Assembly (NCBI RefSeq): GCF_000009985.1
Contig: NC_007626.1
Location: 310,001-374,000 of the forward strand
Direction: 5' to 3'
Length of the DNA stretch: 64,000 nucleotides
Source: Paramagnetospirillum magneticum AMB-1
GTDB taxonomy: Bacteria > Pseudomonadota > Alphaproteobacteria > Rhodospirillales > Magnetospirillaceae
The notes below the pieces were generated by a model. That model was not told the origin of the DNA, did no database searches, and saw only the letters and a list, made by a program, of their open reading frames with translations. This document shows positions 45,653 to 53,895 of this stretch, in pieces. Each line of letters begins with the position of its first letter. Position 1 is the stretch's first letter. The position numbers were made by a program, and so were the translations under genes.

Positions 45653-46417
45653 ATGCAAAGACGATCCCACGATGCCGTTGTCAGCGACCAATTCAGCCCC
45701 CAGTCTCAGGCCTATCTCGCCAGTGCGGTTCACGCCCGGGGCGAGGATCTGGACCAACTGGCCGGCATCATCGGTGACCGCCCGGAGGCACTGGCTCTGG
45801 ACCTGGGCTGTGGCGGCGGCCACGTCTCCTTTCTCCTGGCTCCTCGGGTGCGTAAGGTTGTCGCCTATGACCTGTCCGAGGCCATGGTGGAGACGGCCCG
45901 CGCCGAGGCCGCCCGCCGGGGGCTCGGCAATCTGGATGTCCGCCGGGGCTCGGCCGAGACTCTTCCCTGCCCCGATGCCGCCTTCGATCTGGTGGTCACC
46001 CGCCATAGCGCCCATCACTGGCACGACGTCGCCACCGGCCTGCGGGAAGCCCGGCGCGTGCTGAAGCCGGGAGGGTTGGCGGTGATCATGGATGTGGTGA
46101 CGCCGGGATCGGCGCTGTTGGATACCTGGTTGCAATCCCTGGAACTGCTGCGCGATCCCTCCCATGTGCGCAACTATTCCGTCGAGGAGTGGCGAAAGAT
46201 GCTGGCCGTGGCGGGGTTCGGCCCGGTGACCACCTCCCGGTTCCGGCTGCGTCTGGAGTTTTCGTCATGGATTCGGCGGATGAACACGCCGGAGGTTCAT
46301 GTCCAGGCGATCCGCTCCCTGCAGGGTCGTGCGGGGGCCGAAATTGTCCGGCATTTCGAGATGGAGGCCGACGGCAGCTTTACCCTCGACACCATGCTGA
46401 TGGCAGCCGAGGGGTGA
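45653..46417 (+). CDS. class I SAM-dependent methyltransferase
   Basis: A 254-residue soluble methyltransferase of the UbiE/Methyltransf_11 type: AdoMet loop LALDLGCGGGHVSFL, acidic strand and post I motif LPCPDAAFDLVVTRHSAHHW, and LKPGGLAVIMD. ATG 45653 sits five bases after GAGGAGG. The substrate (lipid, quinone or small molecule) cannot be told. It is divergent from an MmyB-type regulator, which suggests ligand-controlled expression. Confidence 0.9.
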   Translation: MQRRSHDAVVSDQFSPQSQAYLASAVHARGEDLDQLAGIIGDRPEALALDLGCGGGHVSFLLAPRVRKVVAYDLSEAMVETARAEAARRGLGNLDVRRGSAETLPCPDAAFDLVVTRHSAHHWHDVATGLREARRVLKPGGLAVIMDVVTPGSALLDTWLQSLELLRDPSHVRNYSVEEWRKMLAVAGFGPVTTSRFRLRLEFSSWIRRMNTPEVHVQAIRSLQGRAGAEIVRHFEMEADGSFTLDTMLMAAEG

Positions 46418-46466
46418 GAAAACGCGAGTCGTGATGGGCTGAAATGGCGAATTCACGCCCTTCCGG

Positions 46467-46495
46467 TTGACATTTAAGGTTTTCCGACCGATATT
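46467..46495 (+). promoter_or_regulatory. sigma-70-like promoter of the arg operon
   Basis: TTGACA (46467-46472), a 17-base spacer and GATATT (46490-46495). A transcript would begin near 46502, giving about a 69-base leader before the GTG start of argD. The -35 is a perfect match and the -10 matches four of six. Confidence 0.65.
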
Positions 46496-46570
46496 CTGCC
46501 GCTTTCCATGAGCGCATCGGCGGTTTCGCTCGCTTTCGCGAGGCCGCCGGGCATTCTCGGGAGAGCGCTT

Positions 46571-47736
<1,166 letters not shown>

Positions 47737-47740
<4 letters not shown>

Positions 47741-48654
47741 ACTCTGTCAATGCATCCGGCGCCCCGCGCCACTTTCTCGACCTGGATGGATTTGATACGG
47801 CGACGCTGCGCCATATCCTCGATCTCGGCCTGGCCTACAAGCAGGGCAAGGGGCCCAAGGCCCCCCTGGCCGGCAAGATGCTGGCCATGATCTTCGAGAA
47901 GCCCTCGACGCGGACCCGCGTGTCCTTCGAGGTGGGCATGAAGCAGCTGGGCGGCGACGTCATCATGCTGGCGGCGGGCGATACCCAGCTCGGCCGCGGC
48001 GAGACCATCGCCGATACCGCCCGGGTGCTGTCGCGCTTCGTCGACGCGGTGATGATCCGCACCAATCTGCCGGAAAAGCTCACCGAGCTGGCCAAGTATG
48101 CCGACGTGCCGGTGATCAACGGCCTGACCGATCAGTCCCATCCCTGCCAGGTGATGGCCGACGTCATGACCTTCGAGGAGCATCGCGGCTCGCTCAAGGG
48201 CAAGGTGGTGGCCTGGGTCGGCGACGGCAACAACGTGGCCGCCAGCTGGATTCACGCCGCCGGCCATTTCGGCTGCGAGATCCGCTTGGCCTGCCCCGAC
48301 AGCCTGATGCCGTCGCGCGCCGCGGTGGACTGGGCGCGGGCCAAGGGCGCCAGCGTGGTGCTGACCACCCATCCCGCCGAGGCGGTGGCCGGCGCCCATC
48401 TGGTGCTGACCGATACCTGGGTGTCCATGGGCTGCCAGGATTCCAACCGCCACGAGTTGCTGGAGCCCTATCAGGTCAACGAAGCCCTGATGGCCAAGGC
48501 GGCTCCCGACGCCCTGTTCATGCATTGCCTGCCCGCCCATCGCGGCGAGGAGGTGACCGACCCCGTCATGGACGGAATCCAGTCGGTGGTGTGGGACGAG
48601 GCGGAAAACCGCATGCATGTGCAGAAGGGAATCCTGACCTGGTGCCTGGCTTGA
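47737..48654 (+). CDS. argF: ornithine carbamoyltransferase
   Basis: A 305-residue enzyme joining carbamoyl phosphate to ornithine. The carbamoyl-phosphate motif EKPSTRTRVSFE, the DQSHPCQ motif and the ornithine loop MHCLPAHRGEE are complete. It follows argD with an ATGA overlap and is followed by hslO, whose TTG start overlaps the argF stop. Confidence 0.98.
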
Positions 48655-49550
48655 CCGATTCCGTCCTGCCCTTCTCGGTGATGGGGGGCGCCGTGCGTGG
48701 CCGCCTGGCCCGGCTTGGGACCGCGCTGGACACGGTTCTCGATGATCAGCACGGCTATCCTGAGCCGGTGGCGGCCCTGCTGGCCGACACCATGGCGCTG
48801 GCCGCCGTGCTGGCCACCTCCATGAAGTTCGACGGCATCTTCACCTTGCAGGCCCAGGGCGACGGCCCGGTCTCGCTGCTGGTGGCCGATGTGACCAGCG
48901 GCGGCGATTTGCGCGCCCACGCCCGCTTCGACGCCGCCCGCCTGGGTCAGGTGCCGCCGGGCGGACGAGCTTCGGTTCCCGCCATGCTGGGCAAGGGCTA
49001 CCTCGCCTTCACCGTGGACCAGGGGCCGGACACCGACCGCTACCAGGGTATTGTCGAACTGGCGGGCGCCACCCTGGAAGATTGCGCCCGCGCCTATTTC
49101 AAGCAATCGGAACAGCTGGACACCGCCATCGAGGCCATGGTGCGCCCGCCGTCGGGCGGACAGGGTTGGGCGGCGACGGCGCTGATGATCCAGCGCATGC
49201 CGGCCGGGACCGGCAGTGCCCCCATCCTGGTGGCCGACGAGGCCGAGGAAACTTGGCGTCGGGCCGAGATTCTGCTGGCCAGCGTCAAGGGCGAGGAGAT
49301 GGTCGATCCCGCTCTGTCGTCCGAGCAGTTGCTGTATCGCCTGTACCATGCCGAGCAGCTTCAGGTGTTCGAGGCCAAGGAGATGCGCGCCCGCTGCCGC
49401 TGCTCCCGCGATCGGGTGGAGGCGACCTTGCGCTCCCTGCCCCCCGGCGAGGTGGCCCAGGTGGCCGACGAGCAGGGTCAGATCGTGGTGACCTGCGAGT
49501 TCTGCCGCACCGACCATGTCTTCCGGCTGACCGAGCTGCAGTCGTCTTGA
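48651..49550 (+). CDS. hslO: Hsp33 redox-regulated chaperone
   Basis: A 299-residue chaperone activated by oxidation. The zinc/redox switch at the C-terminus is intact: CRC and CEFC (CxC plus CxxC). The probable start is TTG 48651 (TTGA overlap with argF, giving MTDSVLPF); GTG 48642 is an alternative with AAGGGA 11 bases upstream. The frame remains open to 48525 inside argF. Co-transcription with argDF would be a placement effect common in alphaproteobacteria. Confidence 0.95.
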   Translation: MTDSVLPFSVMGGAVRGRLARLGTALDTVLDDQHGYPEPVAALLADTMALAAVLATSMKFDGIFTLQAQGDGPVSLLVADVTSGGDLRAHARFDAARLGQVPPGGRASVPAMLGKGYLAFTVDQGPDTDRYQGIVELAGATLEDCARAYFKQSEQLDTAIEAMVRPPSGGQGWAATALMIQRMPAGTGSAPILVADEAEETWRRAEILLASVKGEEMVDPALSSEQLLYRLYHAEQLQVFEAKEMRARCRCSRDRVEATLRSLPPGEVAQVADEQGQIVVTCEFCRTDHVFRLTELQSS

Positions 49551-49611
49551 CGGCTCGGGATGTCACGCCGATATTGAGCCCACCTGTTTGCAAGCCAAGA
49601 GGATTCCCCCG

Positions 49612-50205
49612 ATGATCGCTCGGCATTTCCGCCTCGTGGTGGCCGTTGTCGCCGCACTCACGGCCAGCGCCTGCCAGAACGCCAAGCCGCCCATGCAGAA
49701 GCTGCCCGAAATCAGCTTCGCCAACCTGCGGCCCTTCCAGCTGGACGTGGGGCAGTTGGAGATCGTCTCGGAGTTCGTGGCCACCGGCCGCGCCCCCCAT
49801 ATCGAGCACCTGATGCCCGTATCGCCCGAGGGCGCCGCCCAGCGTTGGGCCCAGGATCGCCTAAAGCCGGTGGGCCGTACCGGCACCGCTCGCGTGGTCA
49901 TCAAGGACGCCAAGGTGGTCGAGGTGCCCCTGGCCATCGACAAGGGCATTTCCGGCGCCTTCAAGAAGGAGCAGGAACTGCGCTACGAGGCCGCCCTCAG
50001 CGTGGCGATCCAGATTCTCGACCAGCGCGGCATGATCCAGGGCGAGACCATGGCCCAGGCGTCGCGGTCGCGCACCGTGGCCGAGGGCATCACCCTGAAC
50101 GAACGCGATCGCGTGCTCTACGACATCAGCGAAAGCCTGGTGAAAGACATCGACCAGCAGATGGCCCAACTGATTCAGGGCTATCTCGGCCGTTGGGTGA
50201 GGTAG
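49612..50205 (+). CDS. exported hypothetical protein, possible lipoprotein
   Basis: A 197-residue protein of unknown function. The N-terminus is a signal peptide (RLVVAVVAALTASACQN); the Cys could be lipidated although the lipobox is weak (TASAC). The mature protein alternates strands and helices (FQLDVGQLEIVSEF, ARVVIKDAKVVEVPLAI) and has a helical C-terminus (DISESLVKDIDQQMAQLIQG). ATG 49612 has an AGAGGA site. It lies between hslO and rpmB on the same strand. Confidence 0.8.
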   Translation: MIARHFRLVVAVVAALTASACQNAKPPMQKLPEISFANLRPFQLDVGQLEIVSEFVATGRAPHIEHLMPVSPEGAAQRWAQDRLKPVGRTGTARVVIKDAKVVEVPLAIDKGISGAFKKEQELRYEAALSVAIQILDQRGMIQGETMAQASRSRTVAEGITLNERDRVLYDISESLVKDIDQQMAQLIQGYLGRWVR

Positions 50206-50241
50206 AGTCCATAACGAATTGGATCGAATCAGATTCCGGGC

Positions 50242-50270
50242 TTGACGGGGGGCGTTCGCCACCTTAAAAA
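50242..50270 (+). promoter_or_regulatory. possible rpmB promoter
   Basis: TTGACG (50242-50247) is followed after 17 bases by TAAAAA (50265-50270). It is the best promoter-like match in the 168 bases before rpmB and would leave a leader of about 95 bases. The -10 is only a fair match. Confidence 0.4.
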
Positions 50271-50373
50271 CGCGGCTTCCTCCGATCGAAGGATCGGGCC
50301 AATTTTCCACGGATAGCCCCGGCGACTGGCCGAACCGGCGATCCGGCGAACGACTTGAAGCGAGGATTTTACC

Positions 50374-50679
50374 ATGGCACGTCGCTGCGCCATCACCGGC
50401 AAGGGCGTTTTGACCGGCAACAACGTCAGCCACGCCAACAACAAGACTCGGCGTCGGTTCCTGCCCAACCTCCAGGAAGCCTCGCTGCTGTCCGACGCCC
50501 TGGGTCATGCGGTGCGCCTGCGCATCTCGACCAATGGTCTGAAGACCATCGAGCACAATGGCGGCATCGACTCCTACCTGCTGTCCATCGCCAGCACCAA
50601 GCTGAGCGCCGAGGCCCGTCGCCTGAAGAAGCGCATCGAGCGCGCTCTGGCGTCCAAGCAGGACGCCGTCGCGGCCTAA
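50374..50679 (+). CDS. rpmB: 50S ribosomal protein L28
   Basis: A 101-residue basic protein with the L28 start MARRCAITGKGVLTGNNVSH and NKTRRRFLPNLQ. The C-terminal extension of about 20 residues (AEARRLKKRIERALASKQDA) is usual in alphaproteobacteria. ATG 50374 has a GCGAGGA site. It is a single-gene unit with a strong terminator. Confidence 0.98.
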   Translation: MARRCAITGKGVLTGNNVSHANNKTRRRFLPNLQEASLLSDALGHAVRLRISTNGLKTIEHNGGIDSYLLSIASTKLSAEARRLKKRIERALASKQDAVAA

Positions 50680-50701
50680 AGCCTCGCGTCGAAGTTTCCT
50701 G

Positions 50702-50739
50702 AAAGGGTCCGTGGGCAACCGCGGGCCCTTTTGGTGTTT
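50702..50739 (+). terminator. rpmB intrinsic terminator
   Basis: A 13-bp stem (50702-50714 with 50719-50731, two G-U pairs) closed by a GCAA tetraloop and followed by TTTTGGTGTTT. Confidence 0.9.
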
Positions 50740-50764
50740 CCGGCGCGCTTCATATTCGTTGATC

Positions 50765-50820
50765 GAATAAAAAGGGGGCTGGGGCATCGCCCCAGGCGGG
50801 TGTAGGCGGCAGCCCGCCGA
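50765..50820 (-). repeat. dispersed double-hairpin repeat, copy B
   Basis: Read on the minus strand this gives GGCGGGCTGCCGCC and TGGGGCGATGCCCCA stems followed by CCCCCTTTTTATT, matching copy A at 26319-26374. It lies just beyond the cheR terminator, in the che operon's orientation. Confidence 0.85.
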
Positions 50821-50831
50821 TGAGCGATACG

Positions 50832-50865
50832 AAAAAGCCCCTCCCGGTGTTCCGGAAGGGGCTTT
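50832..50865 (-). terminator. che operon terminator
   Basis: A 14-bp stem with one mismatch (50834-50847 with 50852-50865) around a TGTT loop. On the minus strand it is followed by TTTTT. It lies 24 bases after the cheR stop. Confidence 0.88.
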
Positions 50866-50888
50866 GCGCCGTCCGAAGGGACGGAAGA

Positions 50889-51725
50889 CTACTTGGTGGT
50901 GCCGATGCCGGCCGGGGCGCGGGTGGTGGAGTAGACGCCGCGCTGGTCGGGGATGGGCTTGAACTTGTCCGAGATGCCCAGCACCGTCTCGGCGCCACCG
51001 AGATAGAGGAAGCCGTCATCGGGCATCACCCGGCTCATGTTGTCGAGCACGCGGGTCTTGGTGGGCTGGTCGAAATAGATCAGCACGTTGCGGCAGAACA
51101 CCACGTCGAACTGGCCCAGGGGCTTCAGGTCGTGCAGCAGGTTGTACTCGCGGTACTGGACCATGCCGCGGATGGCCGGGTCGATCTGCCACATCTCGGC
51201 GGTCTTCTTGAAGTACTTGACCAGCAGTTGGATGGGCAGGCCGCGTTGCACCTCGAACTGGGAGTAAAGGCCGGCCTTGGCCTTTTCCAGCATCTCGGTG
51301 GAGATGTCGGTGCCGACGATCTCGATCTTCCAGCCGGCCAGCTTGGCGCCTTCTTCCTTCAGCACCATGGCCAGGGTATAGGCTTCCTGGCCCGAGCTCG
51401 ACGCCGCCGACCAGATGCGGAACGACTTCTTGGCGGCGCGGGTCGCCAGCAGATGGGGCAGAACCACATTCTTGAACTGGTCGAACGGCTTGATGTCACG
51501 GAAGAAGAACGACTCGTTGGTCGTCATCGCCTCGGTGACTTCGCGCAGCAGATCCTCGCCAGCGGTCCGCAGACCGGAAACCAGATCCTCCAGGCCCTTG
51601 AGGCCACGCTTGCGCGCCACGGGGGTGAGCCGGCTTTCCAGCAGATAGGCCTTGTCGCGCGTAATGACCAGACCGGACCGGTCCTTGAGCAACTTGGCGA
51701 CGAAATCGAAATCTTCGGGCCGCAT
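50889..51725 (-). CDS. cheR: chemotaxis protein methyltransferase CheR
   Basis: A 278-residue methyltransferase that adds methyl groups to glutamates of chemoreceptors. An N-terminal helical domain (ITRDKAYLLESRLTPVARK) is followed by the CheR core: TTNESFFFRD, IWSAASSSGQEAYTLAM and FCRNVLIYFD. It has no C-terminal receptor-binding pentapeptide partner site that I can assign. It is last in the che operon, four bases after cheB. Confidence 0.96.
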   Translation of the reverse strand: MRPEDFDFVAKLLKDRSGLVITRDKAYLLESRLTPVARKRGLKGLEDLVSGLRTAGEDLLREVTEAMTTNESFFFRDIKPFDQFKNVVLPHLLATRAAKKSFRIWSAASSSGQEAYTLAMVLKEEGAKLAGWKIEIVGTDISTEMLEKAKAGLYSQFEVQRGLPIQLLVKYFKKTAEMWQIDPAIRGMVQYREYNLLHDLKPLGQFDVVFCRNVLIYFDQPTKTRVLDNMSRVMPDDGFLYLGGAETVLGISDKFKPIPDQRGVYSTTRAPAGIGTTK

Positions 51726-51729
51726 GGGT

Positions 51730-52875
51730 TTAGCGCCTCGCCGCCAGTTTCATGATCCAAGGAGCGATTTCCGGCAGCGGCAGGACGGCCGAGCAGATGC
51801 CCGCCGTCGCCGCTGCCCCCGGCATGCCCCACACAACCGAGGAGGCCTCATCCTGGGCGATAACCGTACCGCCGGAGGCGACCACCGCCTGACCACCCTT
51901 CATGCCATCGGCGCCCATACCGGTCAGGATACAGGCCAGCACGCGCTTGCCATAGGCGGCGGCAATGGACCGCAGCATGGGATCGACGGCCGGACGGCAG
52001 AAGTTTTCAGGAGGATTCTTGTTCAATCGCAGCACCTTGTCCGTACCCTTGGTTTCCACCACCATGTGGAAGTCGCCCGGCGCGATATAGACGCGGCCGC
52101 CGCGGATGGCCTCGCCGTCCTGGGCCTCGCGGGCTTCCCAGCCCGAAACGCGGCCGATGTGCTCGGCCAGGATGGTGGTGAAGGTGGCGGGCATGTGCTG
52201 GGTGATGACGATGGGCTGGCGGACGGTGCCGGCCTTCATGGTCCCCAACACGGTGAACAGGGCCTGAGGACCGCCCGTGGACGAGCCGATGGCGATGATG
52301 TCCGGTGGCTCCGGCGTGTTGCTGCGCAACTGGAGCGGGCCGGGCGGATGAATGGGGACCGGCGTGCGCGGTGACGTCGATGCGATCACCGGCCGGGTTG
52401 CCGGCGGGCCGCCGGGGCGGGCCGGACGGGCACCGGCGCGGCGGGCCTGACCCAGGGCACGGATCTTGGTCACCAGTTCCGACTTGAAGTCCACGCCGCC
52501 CGCCAGATCGCGGGTGGAGGTGGGCTTGGGGATGTAGTCGGCGGCTCCCATCTGCATGGCGCGCAACGAGACGTCGGCCCCCTTGAGCGTCAGGGTCGAC
52601 TGCATGATGACCTTGAGGCCGGGGTCGATCTGCAGCAGCTTGGGCAAAGCCGTCAGACCATCCATGACCGGCATCTCGATGTCGAGGATGACCACGTCGA
52701 TCTCGTTGCGCTCCAGGGAGGCGAGCGCCATCTGGCCATTGCCGACCGAGGCGACCACCTGGATACCGGCCTCGCCTTCCAGGATGCGGGTGACGAGACC
52801 GCGGACCACTGCGGAATCGTCGACCAGCATGACCCGGATGGAGTCGGTTGCCGGAGAAGGGGAATCGATGGCCAT
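51730..52875 (-). CDS. cheB: chemotaxis methylesterase CheB
   Basis: A 381-residue response regulator-esterase. The receiver domain (residues about 12-130) has phosphoacceptor Asp in VVILDIEMPVMDG. A Pro/Arg-rich linker precedes the esterase domain with the Ser motif IGSSTGGPQAL, His in TQHMPA and Asp in GMGADGM. It demethylates chemoreceptors when phosphorylated by CheA. Confidence 0.97.
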   Translation of the reverse strand: MAIDSPSPATDSIRVMLVDDSAVVRGLVTRILEGEAGIQVVASVGNGQMALASLERNEIDVVILDIEMPVMDGLTALPKLLQIDPGLKVIMQSTLTLKGADVSLRAMQMGAADYIPKPTSTRDLAGGVDFKSELVTKIRALGQARRAGARPARPGGPPATRPVIASTSPRTPVPIHPPGPLQLRSNTPEPPDIIAIGSSTGGPQALFTVLGTMKAGTVRQPIVITQHMPATFTTILAEHIGRVSGWEAREAQDGEAIRGGRVYIAPGDFHMVVETKGTDKVLRLNKNPPENFCRPAVDPMLRSIAAAYGKRVLACILTGMGADGMKGGQAVVASGGTVIAQDEASSVVWGMPGAAATAGICSAVLPLPEIAPWIMKLAARR

Positions 52876-52899
52876 GCGTTTAAATCACCGAAACAGGGG

Positions 52900-53265
52900 C
52901 TACAGCAATCCGACCTGCGAGAACTTCGCCTGAAGGATTTCGCTGTCGAAGGGCTTCATGATGTATTCGTTGGCGCCCGCCGTAATGGCTTCCTGAATAT
53001 GCTCGATATCGTTTTCGGTGGTGCAGAACACCACGATGGGATGCTCGCCGCCGGGAAGCTGCCGCAAGGCGCGCAGGAAATCGATGCCGTTCATCACCGG
53101 CATGTTCCAGTCGAGCAGCACGGCATCCGGCATGGACCGCTTGCAGGCCTCAAGCGCCGCGGAGCCATCCTCGGCCTCCTCGGTCTTGAAACTCAACTCG
53201 TGCAGGATCTTCTTGGCCACCATGCGGATGACCTTGGAATCGTCAACGATCAGACAGGACTTCAT
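52900..53265 (-). CDS. cheY: chemotaxis response regulator CheY
   Basis: A 121-residue single receiver domain: acidic pocket IVDDSK, phosphoacceptor in LLDWNMPVMNG, and Lys in YIMKPF. It carries the signal from CheA to the flagellar motor or acts as a phosphate sink. ATG 53265 gives the usual MKSCLIVDD start; a TTG two codons earlier (53271), closer to GGAGG, is possible. Confidence 0.93.
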   Translation of the reverse strand: MKSCLIVDDSKVIRMVAKKILHELSFKTEEAEDGSAALEACKRSMPDAVLLDWNMPVMNGIDFLRALRQLPGGEHPIVVFCTTENDIEHIQEAITAGANEYIMKPFDSEILQAKFSQVGLL

Positions 53266-53351
53266 GCCCAAGCTTGCCTCCGATGGAAGGGCGGTCTTGT
53301 TCCCCGGACCGGGACTGCCACCCCTTCGTGGTCCCTTACCCCATGCCTATA

Positions 53352-53837
53352 CTATTCGTTCCGCGTGAAATCCAGCAGCTTGCCCACATCGAGCACCACC
53401 AGCAGCTTATCATCGAGACGATAGATGCCTATGGAAAAGTCTCGCCAATGGGGGTCAAGAGTGGGCGGATTACGCTCGAATTTGGCGGCCGGCAGCGAGA
53501 GAACCTCGCCCACCTGGTCGACCATCAAGGAGTAAAGCTCGCCGCCCATGTCGACGACGACGCTCATGCCCTTCTTGTCCTCGGCCCGCTTCTTGAGGCC
53601 GAGGCGCAGGCGCACGTCGATGGCGGTGACGATGCGGCCGCGCAGGTTCAGCGAGCCGGCGACCTCGCGCGGGGCCAGGGGAATGCGGGTGATCTTCTGC
53701 GGACCCAGCACATCCTGCACCGTCAGCACCGGAATGCCGAACAGCTGGCCTTCGATGAACATGGTCACGAAGTCCTGGGTCTCGGGAGCGGCCAGCTCCG
53801 TTCCAGGGCGCTTACCAGCGGGAACTAACTGATTCAC
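53352..53837 (-). CDS. cheW: chemotaxis coupling protein CheW
   Basis: A 161-residue adaptor that joins receptors to CheA. The CheW fold is clear (FVTMFIEGQLFGIPVLTVQD, GSLNLRGRIVTAIDVRLRLG, LYSLMVDQVGEVL). GTG 53837 is the start, with a G-rich site upstream. It has a short extra N-terminus of about 20 residues. Confidence 0.95.
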   Translation of the reverse strand: MNQLVPAGKRPGTELAAPETQDFVTMFIEGQLFGIPVLTVQDVLGPQKITRIPLAPREVAGSLNLRGRIVTAIDVRLRLGLKKRAEDKKGMSVVVDMGGELYSLMVDQVGEVLSLPAAKFERNPPTLDPHWRDFSIGIYRLDDKLLVVLDVGKLLDFTRNE

Positions 53838-53895
53838 TTCGTGGCCCCCCTATTCAAGGGTTGGAGCATTGCGACGCGGCGGGTGCGAAGGGTGG

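Noticed and set aside
46508..46570. ATG 46508 as start of argD
   Set aside because: It has no ribosome site, lies almost at the predicted transcription start, and adds 21 residues that ArgD proteins lack.
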